Shown here: positions 35,572-47,437 of the stretch, one piece after another
Position numbering within the stretch: the stretch's first letter is position 1
How the letters are laid out: every line of letters begins with the position of its first letter
Assembly (NCBI RefSeq): GCF_001039355.2
Contig: NW_019776037.1
Location: forward strand, 15,961-79,960
DNA length: 64,000 bases
Direction: 5' to 3'
From: Lingula anatina
Taxonomy: Eukaryota > Brachiopoda > Lingulata > Lingulida > Lingulidae
Notes under the pieces: generated by a model
What the model was told of the DNA's origin: nothing
Seen by the model: only the letters and a program-made list of their open reading frames with translations
Databases searched by the model: none
Made by a program: the position numbers and the translations under genes

Positions 35572-38124
35572 CTGTGGCAGAAAGGGAATTATTTCATTAC
35601 ATCTTTCAAAGATTTTTGCATGTTATACCATTGTACTAGGATAATTCTAATTTAAAAATTAAGGATCGTATACAGCAGGACGAGGGAGGTGGAAATTGCC
35701 CCTTCCCATCGAGATATTTGAAAAATAATCTTTTTGTGATCTTAAAAGAAGCGTAAGCCTCTTTCTTTCCCTCGATCGATCATTGCCCACTCTCTTGCTC
35801 ATCCTTCAGGGAGCTTCTTACTGAGTGCCACAGACTATTTATCCGCTTGTGTTAGTATTGCGGCTTCAACAGCTGCTTTCCCAAATATTTTTTCTCAGCC
35901 TAGGGTCAAGCGCTTACCAGGATTTTTTAAAGCAGCCTGACGGTAATCAATTATTTGGTTTCTTCAGTGAATTAGAGCAACATCGTAAAATTTTGGGGGA
36001 ACCCATAGGTAGTTGAACAATGGATGCCTATATTGTACAGGTAAACTTATTCCATTCAGTCTTCCTCAACTGTAATTACGACGCCCAGTTGTGAATCCCA
36101 AGTTAATAAAACCATTTTCACCTCAATACATACAATAGAACCAAATGACGCCATCGGTGGAACACATAATACGGTGCACACACTGGACAATAGAAGTGTC
36201 ACCCCTTGAATCAGAGTAATCAAAGTTATAATGCCTGGTCTACTTATAATGTGACTAATGGTTATAAAACCGCCGTAACATAGAATTGTATTGTTGGTCC
36301 TTTTGTGAAATTTGATGCTAATAAAATGATACGAGGAGCATATCATTCCACAGTCATTTATCTCCCCCAAAGTATTGGTTCAGTAGGGGTGACACTTCTA
36401 TTGTCCAGTGTGTGTAGTATATAAACCCCAAGGCGTGATGGACAATACGATTTGAGTGTTATAATATGTGCTGTGAAAGCGGCAGACGCACGGCAGGTGT
36501 ATTGAAGTTATGACCATCTCTGTCGTCTGCAGTCATCCTATCCTTTTTTAAATTGACTTACGTGCATGACTACTGATCAAATCCAGGGCGCAATGATTTA
36601 CAAGTAAATATTCCATTTTAAAAAATCTAAGCAAATGTCACAGCAAAGTATAGGCCTATTCCTATAAAACGAGCATACATCTACGATCATAAGAACAAAA
36701 AGGGGATAGAATAGTACCTCCAAGATTAATAACTTGACGTGTGTTGCAGCCAATAGCAATATTGTGGTAGTTGAGAGCTCATTCGTTGCAAAACGGGTCA
36801 AGGTCATTGGCCCTATCTCGTAATGGCGATTGGTCCAAGTGGGCACCCTAATCACGGATCACTACCAAAATCGAATCACTTTTAAGCTAGCTCATTTCTG
36901 TCTAATCCATCTCATGAAACTGAAAGTCCACTTTAACCGTTTTGGGTTGCTTTGTAGGCCGGTGACAAATGAACAAAAACAAGCAAACAAACAGACTTAC
37001 GGGGGTGAATTCATAACCTCCTTGTCGGAGGTAAAATCAGGTTTTACATTCTTTATAATAAAATTGCCTGTTTCGACAATCTCTGAAAATATCTATATGC
37101 CCTGCCTGTGATCGCGCACTATAACGAGGATTTGAGTGTCTGTTGACACAGGGTGTGAACGCCAACACCTGGTAACATGACTAAGTCTGTAACAGTTCTT
37201 ATCGCTTTAAAAATAGCGTGAGCGACCTGCACACTGCAGATGAAATCAATGAATGAGAACTCCTGTGTATCTTCCTGGTCAAATTTTTTAACTCTGCCAT
37301 GGGGGTGGGGAAGACGTGTGGTACAACATGTAGTAGGACGGGGAGGGGGGACCACCTTTCACTCCATTAAACATATATAACTGCGTGTACTTCTGATAGT
37401 ACGCACGCGATATGTATATAAGCACCGTAATCAATGCAGCATGTGCCTCTACTAAATGATCTTTCTATGGGCCGAAGAAGGGTATAGGCTAACGGGGACA
37501 CTGGGATGTTACCGCCCCATGGTTTACTAAACATTTTACAATCACATCATGCCTTGACTCGTACATAAGCGAGACGAAACCATTGTCCTGACCGTGTAGC
37601 TTATTTTAAATATAAAGATGAAAGGATTAACATGATGGCAGTAATGTGAAAATATTAGGTATTACGTGAAGTATTTTTAAAATACTTAATAGATATTTCA
37701 CTCTGTAAACTGGTGTCGTTGACGACTAGAGAACCGGTAAAATGCAGTTCTGGACAGAAACAAGTTTTTGGCATGTCAGATTTAAGAGCTGATCGAAAAA
37801 ACTTTTAGGGAGAAGTGAAAGGAAATTTTAGGAGGGCACCAAATACTCCTTGTATCATATGTCTTCGTCTTTAACTTTAATTTTCTCTTCCGGAGGAGTT
37901 AGTTAAACACTATTCCATGCCTTTAAATGGCTGTGTATGCAACTGAAATTTAAAAAAATTATGAACACATAATGGAGCAAAATAAAGTCATTGCATACCG
38001 CGCTTGTTTCTGTGGCCTTTGGGTCGACCAACGACCTCTCTCCCAAAAAAAAAAACTGGTACAAAACCTACCTGCGTTTGCAACATGTGATAAACACATG
38101 GGAATGTTTGTGTTCTTGGAAGAA
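35572..38124. other. Spacer left of copy 6
   Basis: 35572-36130 should hold or precede the missing first exon of the colipase-like gene, but none was recognised. From 36130 it is the duplicated block also found left of copy 7, interrupted by the 238-bp MITE-like element. No coding exon supported. Confidence 0.5.
36177..36414. mobile_element. 238-bp inverted-repeat element (MITE-like)
   Basis: The arms 36177-36206 and 36385-36414 are about 30 bp perfect inverted repeats (CACACACTGGACAATAG... with its complement). The duplicate block upstream of copy 7 (near 43,810) runs through without it, going from GGTACT directly to AATATATAAACCCC. The target duplication is unclear. No coding capacity. Confidence 0.72.
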
Positions 38125-38134
38125 GGGACCTTCC
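38125..38134 (+). promoter_or_regulatory. kappaB-like site upstream of copy 6
   Basis: GGGACCTTCC fits the NF-kappaB/Rel consensus GGGRNNYYCC. It lies about 390 bases upstream of the TATA box, in a block TCTTGGAAG...CCTTCCCTTC conserved at copy 7. Rel factors drive antimicrobial peptide genes in many invertebrates; use here is inferred. Confidence 0.4.
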
Positions 38135-38516
38135 CTTCTCTTATCACAAAGACAAAGAACAAACCAAAGAACAAACATATACTGGGTATTTTGCACTCCA
38201 CTGTGTGTGCACACTTACCCATTACATCATACTAGTACATATTAAAACGCTTTCTCGCTACATTAACATTAACTTGGTAAATACAGCACTACTTCCCGGT
38301 TGCGTTATCTGAAAAAAAATTGATTAGAATATCACCGTTGTGACTTTATTCTTGACTACATACTGAAATTTTGCTACGTGATTTCAAGCGATGAACGCGT
38401 TAAAGGATAAGATGAAATCCAGTTCTTCGTAAAGTCGTCCCTGGAAATGAAAATTGAGTAAGCAAAACGTATCAAAGTTTGCGAGACAATTGGCTGGTTG
38501 CCAATTCTTCGGCAGG

Positions 38517-38524
38517 TATAAAAG
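38517..38524 (+). promoter_or_regulatory. TATA box of copy 6
   Basis: TATAAAAG, 73 bases before the start codon, in the context CAGGTATAAAAGACA that is also present at copy 7. Confidence 0.75.
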
Positions 38525-38596
38525 ACAAATTAAATCTTCCTTGTCATCATTTCCAAAGGTTTTCTCTTGTTATTACGACACCGGTGAGTTTTCAAG

Positions 38597-41500
38597 ATGT
38601 TGCCAACCGTGAACGAGAAGTCGACCGACGCAAGCGTTACCGTCGTCACGGATAGTGCGTCTCCTCGACAAACTGACGCTGAGGTACGTGGCAAGGATAC
38701 TAAGTTAAAAGGATAACAACTATTCATTTTGGCAAAAAAAAAAAAAAAAAAAAATCCTGGGGTAAATGATGATTTTTTCATACTTACTGATGGTTAATGA
38801 ATCCATTTCTACATTCGAAGTTAGTCCTCGCTTTTTTCTAAAAAGCTTTTTTTTTGTAATAATCTCTTATAATCTTTTAAAAGATTATTACTAAATATAG
38901 CCATCTATGGAGGACACATGGTCCGATGACAAACACAGATTGCAGAATAATTGCTATAACTGCCGTTTTTGTGGTAAAATAGAAAAAAATTATTGTGAAA
39001 TATAGATCTCAACAAAGAGTTGTTATCCCTTTAAGAAAAAAAAAAGATATTCAAATATTCTTAAATACAGCAAACTTGAATTTACGAAAAAAGGGTGATA
39101 GGAACGAGGATGTTCGAAAAGCAAACTTATCGAAAGAATGATATAGAGATTTAATGATAAAGTTAAATAAAAAAAACATTATTTTGTTCTATAAACACCA
39201 GCTTTAAACTTGAGATCGCTGTTTGTCTCAAACATTTTGAGGTCTATCTAAACTATCTTCTTCAGGGGATGAGGCTATCCAGGCAAATATCCACTACAAA
39301 AAGTATGTACGTGCTACTCAATCCCCCCACCCCCACCTACTACCTGAGACCCCCCCCCCCGCCCCTCCGTCGGACTTCGCTGTGTTAATGTTACCTTGAT
39401 GCATTGTTGGTCCATAAGGTCTGACCGGAAACTGTTTATGTTTACGAAAGGACACGCAATCCAATTTTTGAGAGTGTGAAAAAATGGGAGTGTTAAGAAC
39501 CCCAAATTTTCCAATGTAAAAAAATTTGGATCTTCTTACTTAGATTGTGAACTTTTTCCTATCAGGGTGGTGAGTTGACCAGCTAACATGAGCAGTCAAA
39601 TCGACGCTAACTCTCTTGTGAGCTGGGCATCATAAAAACTCTAGGGGGCGTTAGTTAGTACAGCGCAGCGGGCAAGCCAGTCCCTTCTAAATGGTCAAGA
39701 TAGCCTTTTTACCGGCAAAACAGACTCCCTTTTGGTAACAAGGTATAAGTTCTTCCCGAAAGAGATACTGCTTTTTACTGACGACCTACGAAAAATTGGC
39801 ACAGCTAGTGAAATCTCCAATATTTATCATTTAAGACTTTTTTTAGACAAATTCTATAAAACAGACATTGCACTCTTAAGTATGGAAATGTTGTCATACG
39901 ATGCTGAAGGTCACGTTATAAATTATGTCCGTCCGGAACCGTCCAAATTAAGTCAAGAGTGAAATATACAAATAATGCGGACACCGTAGTTGTGGGGAAC
40001 CGAATTCCTGTTATCTTACAGGTACCAGTAAACCAAGGCAAAGGATTCTTAGTCCTCAAACGGGCTACCAAACAAAACAAGTTGATTAACCTCTTTAGAC
40101 TTAACATGTTGTTTTTGAGAAAAGGGGTTATAGAGAATTAATGCCAAACGAATTTCAAACAAAGACATTACGTAAAGTTACTTCAAATGCACGTGAAATT
40201 GGAAAAGGGGGTTATAGAATTACGAGGCAAACAAAGACATAATGTGAAGTTACTTAAAATGCTTGTGAATCATTAAATGTTTTCAACATGTTGACTGAAA
40301 CATACATTAACTTTTGATTTCAGATCAAGGCGTCGCACAAGAAGTACATCATTGTTGCTGTTGCTGTCATTGTTGTTGTTGCTGTTGCTGTCGGTGGAAT
40401 ATTGGGAGCAGTTCACATCTCTAACAATGCAGCACAAGATGTGTGGAAGGTGGGCATACTAACTGTAGTATACTATGTTTGAAGTCTCCATTTATTTACA
40501 TTCCATGTCTGTTTCTATTGTTTTTATCAATACTGTTTTGTTTTAATGACATGTGTTCTACTTTTTCATAATTCATTCGTTTGGTGTAACAGATTCTGGC
40601 GTCATTGTGATGTGGCACTTGTCAATGGCGTACTAACGCGACAGTAACGTCAAAAAAACACTGAAATATCAACGTAATAAGGTGTCTTTCTTCAGGAGTA
40701 CCACCTTCGTTTCACTAACAAAGACGGCACGAGTGAAAATGAGAATATTAAGGTCAATGTCAAGGACAATGTCACCGTGTACAACGTTCCAGATGAGCGA
40801 TTTCACGTTGCCATGGATAACCCAAGGGTAAGATAAAACCAAAATATTAATAACAGCAGTTTAAAGTTTTTGAAGTATTAAATGGTAAGAATCAGTTGTT
40901 TAATTCGGGGTATAAAATATACAGGTAACCTTATCAGCGTCATATTTCCTTTATTAAAATCAAAATTCTGGATGCCATGATGCCGAATCTTACTGAACAG
41001 AATATTTCTGGTTATCGGCACAGAAAGTATGATTACATGACCCAGATAACTGCAATGACTTACTTTCTTTATTGTTGCAGCCTAAAAGAATAAAGGTATT
41101 CATAATCACCATTTTAGGGTCTTGTGGTGTACAAAATGGAGATGAACAATAGGTTTGCGTGCTACGTGACGCCAATGAACAAGTCGGACGAGGCTGACAG
41201 CAAGGACGTGGCCAACAGTCTTGAAAAGGCTGTAAGTATTTTTTAAAGATTCAAATGTTTTCCAACTCCATGCAGAAATTCAAAGTTTTATCACAAAATT
41301 GAGGCCACTGCCCCCCCCCACCCCCACCCTCTTTAACAATCCGTGGAAAATGACGAATTTGATTAAAGTGTTGTTTGATTGAGGCAACCAGTACCATAGA
41401 GCATTAAATTTTGAACGAGCAATTCTATTTACGTTTGCTTACTGAATATGGAAAACTGTATGATAATACTTGAAATAGACATTTGACGGGTAGCTTTAGC

Positions 41501-42737
41501 ATATTGCCACACATCGCCCAAAACTCCTTATTTACTGCTTACATACATTTTTTTGGGTAATAAATAAATCTTCAGTGTTCAGTGACTAAATTAATTAACA
41601 TTAATTAATTAACATGACGTCATAATTGCGATTTTGGGTTAAAGTCGATTTCTCAAGTTTCTCTTTTACCTAAGAACCAACGATCACCGTTAATTTAATG
41701 ACACTATAGTACTCCAAAACCTTGACAGCGATTTTTCTTAAAAGTCTTATTTAAGATTTTAACATTTATAAAGCAAAATAATGCCTTTGTTTGATGAAAA
41801 TATGTCATTGAACTCATAATGCCCTAGCAAAAACATTTAAACCGCAATGACGGCATCTGGATGATAATTAAGGGTTACATTATCCTAAATTATTCTTCTT
41901 TCAGAGAAACGACGAGATCAATAACCCAGATGAGGATGAACAAACACAATACGTTGCCAACTCCTCTCCAATTAAGGACAGATCCTTTCTTAGTCCCAAA
42001 ATACGGGACTTTTGTAAGGATCTGGAGGCGTATTGGCTGACGGAGAAGGATGACGGTGCTGTAGATGGCGCCACCACTAAGGCACCGGCAGGTGAGAAAG
42101 AAAGGAGGCATTATTATACTTATTCTAATATGTCAAAATGATTTCTTAAATAAGAAAAAAATACAACAAGACCATTGAATCAGTGGAACTCATGCATACC
42201 TTTATCTTCATACTTATATTAAGAATGTTTGTTACTTTTATTATATTTTCATCCTATTAAACAATGTGTTGAACTATGCACTTTGGGTCTAAAGGCCTGA
42301 AATTCGGAAATACAAAAAAATCAAACTTGAAAGAAGTTATTGCAGCCAGTTAATAAATCGTGGTTGAATCGGCTGACATGGTTAATTATTTTGATCAATA
42401 TAACGTTTCTTTTAGCTTTGGTACAATATTGGTTTATCGTGTAAGATAAAGATATTGAATCCGTGAGTCAGAGATCGAGTTCTATTGTTCAACTTTGTGA
42501 ACAAAAAAATGTTACGTATGGCCTTTGCATTAGATGCCAATATGCTTTGGTACTTTAAATTGGTCAATGTGTTTTATGTTGTTTGATGTGTTTTACATTT
42601 CAGGGAACAGTCGACAAAAGCGCGGTTGTTACTATCGCCGTATTACTCTTCGTCGATACGTTGTCATTTACCGCTACGGTAGGCGATACGTCAGATATTA
42701 CTATTACAGTGCAGTGCGTCTCCGTTGCTACGGCTAA
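38597..42737 (+). CDS. BRICHOS antimicrobial peptide precursor, copy 6 (single-disulfide type)
   Basis: Exons 38597-38683, 40324-40449, 40696-40827, 41118-41231, 41905-42091 and 42604-42737 join to a 259-residue intact protein. The anchor exon is nearly identical to copies 1-5, but the BRICHOS exons are clearly a second subfamily (EYHLRF, NVPDERF, GLVVYKM, ACYVTPM); the Cys pair is C130 and C190. RQKR at 219-222 precedes a 37-residue peptide (223-259) with only two Cys, at positions 2 and 35. They are symmetric about a YGRR turn at 18-21, so a long single-disulfide hairpin is expected, as in arenicin. It has 11 Tyr and 10 Arg and ends in Gly, suggesting amidation. The TATA box at 38,517 and a kappaB-like site at 38,125 lie upstream. 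Its recent duplicate is copy 7. Confidence 0.9.
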
Positions 42738-42804
42738 ATTCGGCAGGCTCATCCTAATATCAACCCAGTCATCTTAAGTGTGAGTCTCACGTAAACAAGA
42801 GCTC

Positions 42805-42810
42805 AATAAA
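42805..42810 (+). terminator. Polyadenylation signal of copy 6
   Basis: AATAAA 68 bases after the stop, in AGAGCTCAATAAATCAGC, identical at copy 7. Confidence 0.7.
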
Positions 42811-45800
42811 TCAGCAATCTAAACTGTGATTTTTTTTTAGTTTCTTGATTTAAAATGCACAAAGAATGTTTGAAACTCTGCTTATTTCACGGCTGCTTTT
42901 GGGTGTCGCCCTGTGCTCAACTTTTCCGGTTAACTAGACTTTAAAAGTACTTTGGCTTAGATTAAGTACGTGCTATCGAATGAACTGAAGAGATATAATG
43001 GTAAATCAAAAAAAGATGGCGATAGTCAGCGCCATCTTCTGTTTATGAAATAACAGACTCTGCGGTTGTAATTTTATTTTGGATTTATTTGATTTGGTTT
43101 GAAATGAAAGATGTTGCACAAATGTTTGTCATTAAAGAGATCGATCTCGGCAAGATATTTTAGTTGTAAATTGCATACTACATGATTCTGGGAACCATTT
43201 GAGTCTTTGGGTGTGGAGCATATTTGCGTTACCATTTGTTTGAACTTTGTCCTGTTCTATCGTAAGAGATGAACTAGATATAAAGCTTTGAAAACAGTAT
43301 CATAAGGGCGTTGGTATTATTTGAATTGAACAGTGCTAAAGCTTTTGTCATTTCAATAAACTTTAGTCAGTATCAAATGGCTGAGTTTTTCATTTTCTGT
43401 GAGATCAACAAAATACCAAATTAATTAAACAACAATTAGTCCTTCACTTCAACATGCATCATTTCAATTGTAACGATAGCGGCATATCGAAATTTCATAG
43501 TTGTAATGAAGATTTTTGGCTATATCAATATTGAACGTCTATTGTGTATCTTTAATGTACACTGGACACAAATTATGACGTCAAGCAGGGGAGCGGGAGT
43601 TATACAATATAATCGCCTTACCAGGGCCACGTGTAAGATAAGTGTATACGCTTTACATGTTTTACCCTCTTTAAGTAAAGTTTATTATTATTATGATTAT
43701 TATTATTTTTATTATTATTATTATTATTACCAACGACTTTGGTCAAACTGAAATAATCTTGACGAGGAAAAGAACCAAATGACGCCTTCGGTAGAACACA
43801 TAACATGGTACTAATATATAAACCCCAAGGCGTGATGGACGACAAGGTCTGAGTGTTATAATCTGTGCTTTGGATCCCGTATCAAACATCTCTCCACCAA
43901 AGGAAGTTGTGAAAACGGCAAGTGTATTGAAGTTATGGCCATCTCTGTCGCCTGAAGTCATCATATCCTTTTTTATTTGACTTACGTGCAAGACTACTGA
44001 TCAAATCCAAGCCCCACCATTTACAAGTAAACATTCCGTTTTAAAAAAAATCTAAGCAGACGTTTCAGCAAAGTATAGACCTATTCCTATAAAACGGGCA
44101 TACATCTATGATAATAACAAAAAAGGGGATAGAATAGTACCTCCAAGATGAATAACTTGGCGTGTGTTGCAGCTAACAGCAATATTGTGTTAGTTGGGAG
44201 TTCATTCCAATCGAGTCGAGGCCATGGGTCCTAACTCGCAATGGCGATTGCTGCAAATGGTCACCCTGATCACTACCAAACTCGAATCACCTTTAAGCTA
44301 GCTCATTTCTGTCTTACACTGCTTACGAAAATTTCATCAAAGTCCACCTTTAACCTTTTAGAGTTGCTTTGTAGACCGGTGACAAATGAACAAAAACAGG
44401 CAAACAAACAGACTTACGGGNCTATAGCTAGGACTGGAGTATCAATGTACACAGGGTGTGACCGCCAACACATGGTAACATGACAAATTCTGTAACAGTC
44501 CTTATCGCTGTAGAAATAGCGTGGGCGATGCACACTGCAGGTGAAATCAATGAATGAGAACTCCTGTGTATCTTCCTGATCAGGGCCGTAGCCTGAGCAA
44601 AATGCCAGGGGGGGCAGTAAGCGGACACGAGGGGTCGAAGCCCCCGAGGGGGGAGGGGGTGTCCCTCTACCAGTGTGGAAAATTCTAAATCCCAGGGGGG
44701 GCAGCTGCCCCCCCTGCCCCCCCCGGAGGCTACGGCCCTGCTGATCAAATTGTTTAACTCTGTCATGGGGGTGGGGAACACGTGTGGTACAACATGTTGT
44801 AGGACGAGGAGGGGGGACTACCTTTAACTCCATTAAACGTATAACTGCGTGTATTTCTGATAGAACGCAAGCGATATGTATAAGCACCGTAATCAATGCA
44901 ACGTGTGCCTCTAGAAAATGATCTTTCAATGGGCCGAAGAAGGGTATACAGGCTAACGGAGGCACTGGGATTTTACCACCCCATGGTTCTCCAAAGATTT
45001 TATAATCACATCATGCCTTAACTCGTACATAAGCGAGACGAAACCTACCTTCTGATCATGTAGCTTTTTTTAAATATAAAGATGAAAGGATTTACATGAT
45101 GACAGTAATTTTAAAATATTGGTTATTCTAAATTCCGTTCCTGATTTTTCTATCAATCTGCTCAACCAAATCAAAGAAACCCGAGCGTGTTTTCAGATTA
45201 GGAGTGAATTGTTCGAATGCCCATATTGTAAAATACTCAGTAGACATGCACAATGCCATCTAAAACAGGTAAGAATAAATATATATTTTCATAAAATAAA
45301 ATGATATTTACTGGACATGGGAATGCAGTTATAGCTTATAACTTACTATAGCATGGATTGGGACCTGACAACAATAAGGAAAGGCTGTGCACAAATCAAC
45401 ACCGAGAGAGCAGCCTTGTCACAATGTACTTTCACTTCCAGCAATATTAATGTAGCCCTGGCGGCAATTACCTGTAGAAGATAGTGTTTTTAATAGCAGT
45501 AAAAGTAAGGGGGAGTACAAATATTCGAAAGGGGTTAAAATGAGTATATTCCCTCTATGATGTTCTCAATTCTATCCCTCGATGATCACTTCTATATCAT
45601 TTCCCCTCGGTCCAGCCGTTTCGAAAGTATGAGGACTGTTATTCACATCCCCACCCCCGGGACACCCCCTCCCCCCTCCGGACAAATCTACTCGGACATC
45701 CCCCCTTTCAGTCATGAAATGCTACTCTTTGCAATAAACAGTGTAATACTGGGAACAAATTATAATCCCTGTCTTTAATTAACCTGCATCTTTAAACAAA

Positions 45801-46837
45801 TAATCTCACTTATCCAAGTATTTCTTTGAGAAACTGTCACTTTTAATTGTTTCACCACTACCCCATGACAAATAAACAATGACTTTTAAAACTTGTTTTC
45901 CTTTTATTTTTATATATTAATTGTTAAATGTATTTTCTTGACCTGTTATTCAGATAACTGACTAGCAATCAAATGAAATGCAGTTAATATTTAATGACTT
46001 AAGTTTTGCTTTCAGAACAAAAACGATGAAATGGTGTTTGATATATAAACGTAAAGGCAAATTCTCAAACTTTGTCTTTGGCATGTAAAATTATATGTTA
46101 CCTCTCAAGTATGTTTTAGAACATAAGAGAACTTTCCGAAACATGTGATCATAATTACAAATAGAATAACTAATACTTACGTCATATAGCCATACTGTAA
46201 ATATTCGGTAAATTATTCATGAAACGTATAAATGCTTTAAAAAGATAATTAAAAATTGTAATATTTTTTCTTGGGGAGGGGGAGGGGGAGAGCAATATTA
46301 TCTATGGGGTGATTGACTGGGGGGGGGGCTGGGGAACTGTCCTTGAATCAAAAGGACCACTATTTCAACATCAGTCTTTTGGTCATTAATAAACAAGATA
46401 TTACGTGAAGTATTTTTAGAATACTTAATAGATAGTTCTCTCTGTAAACTGGAGTTGTTTACGAATAGAGAACCGGTTAAATGCAGTTTTGGCCACAAAC
46501 CAGGTTTAGACATGTCAGATCGAAAAACTTTTAGGGAGAAGTGAGCGGACATTTTAGGTGGGCATCAAATGCTCCTTGTATCATATGTCTTCGTCTTTCA
46601 CTTTCGTTTTCAGTTAGTTAAACACATATTGCGTGCCTTAAAATGCAACGGAGATTTTAAAGAATTATGAACACATAATGGAGCAATATAAAGTCATTGC
46701 ATACCGCGCTTGTTTCTGTGCTGTGCTGACCAACGCCCCCTCTCCAACAAAACTGGTACACAGTTAACGGTGTTTTCAACAACCACTTCTTATCTTAGAT
46801 AGATAACCACGTGGGAATGCACGAGATCTTGGAAGGA
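42811..46837. other. Spacer between copies 6 and 7
   Basis: The copy 6 3' flank continues to about 43,515, followed by about 250 unlike bases containing ATT repeats. The second duplication unit then begins, with the 160-bp MITE and a 1.27 kb stretch (45,120-46,393) without a counterpart. No gene recognised; single n at 44421. Confidence 0.55.
44581..44740. mobile_element. 160-bp MITE with 5-bp target duplication
   Basis: The element begins CAGGGCCGTAGCCT and ends with the inverted copy AGGCTACGGCCCTG. It is flanked by CTGAT at 44576-44580 and 44741-44745. The paralogous block upstream of copy 6 has a single CTGGT at the same place (about 37,277-37,283) and no insert, so the empty site is present in the window. 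The interior is G/C-tract rich. It is a non-autonomous DNA transposon; the superfamily is not assigned. Confidence 0.85.
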
Positions 46838-46847
46838 GGGGCCTTCC
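46838..46847 (+). promoter_or_regulatory. kappaB-like site upstream of copy 7
   Basis: GGGGCCTTCC also fits GGGRNNYYCC. It differs from the copy 6 site at one base, and the change stays within the consensus. Confidence 0.4.
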
Positions 46848-46972
46848 CTTCCCCTATCAAGACTTCACTGGCATTGCAAGCATATCCTTTTCCCCAGAAA
46901 AAAAAACATTGATTGTAGAAAGATATTCTATTATTTCTATTCTATGATTTCTATATTTCTATTATTTATTCT

Positions 46973-46975
46973 CTT

Positions 46976-47038
<63 letters not shown>
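46973..47038 (+). repeat. (CT)n microsatellite upstream of copy 7
   Basis: CT run between the kappaB-like site and the TATA box; absent at the same place upstream of copy 6. Confidence 0.9.
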
Positions 47039-47039
<1 letters not shown>

Positions 47040-47340
47040 GTCAAGTATCCAAAGCCCAAACAGGTATTTTGCACTCCACTAAGTGTGCACACATACGCAT
47101 TGCATCATACGTATCTAATCGCTTTCTCGCTACTGCAAACATGCAGTTGGAAAATACAGCAATACTTCCCGGTTGCGTTATCTGAAAAAATATTGATTAG
47201 AACATCACCATTGAACACGTTTAAAGGAGTTGAAATCCAGTTTTTCGAAAACTCCTTATAAGAAGACGATTCAAAGAAGAGTAAATAACATGTATCAGAA
47301 GTTTGCGAGATAGCTGGCAGATTGCCAATTGCTTGCCAGG

Positions 47341-47348
47341 TATAAAAG
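47341..47348 (+). promoter_or_regulatory. TATA box of copy 7
   Basis: TATAAAAG in the context CCAGGTATAAAAGACA, 90 bases before the start codon; an 18-base insertion after it distinguishes it from copy 6. Confidence 0.75.
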
Positions 47349-47437
47349 ACAGGTGTGTGTCGTGGACAAATTAAATCTTCCTTGTCATCATTTACAAAGG
47401 TTTGCTCTTATTGTTGCGACGCCGGTGCGTTTTCAAG

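Larger units (their letters stand above)
36130..43515 (+). repeat. Segmental duplication unit containing copy 6
   Basis: The block from about 36130 to 43515 (spacer, promoter, copy 6, 3' flank) aligns collinearly with 43768-52705 (copy 7). The start matches at AGAACCAAATGACGCC and the end at TCAACATGCATCATTTC. Differences include the MITE of this unit (36177-36414) and, in the other unit, the 160-bp MITE, about 1.27 kb near 45,120-46,393 and a CT microsatellite. Both genes remain intact. Confidence 0.85.

Noticed and set aside
44414-44965. 183-codon minus-strand open frame, including a FYSDKDCYRICHVTMCW segment that looks cysteine-rich
   Set aside because: Most of it is the 160-bp MITE read through. 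The duplicate at 37.1-37.35 kb does not keep the cysteines, so coding constraint is not supported.
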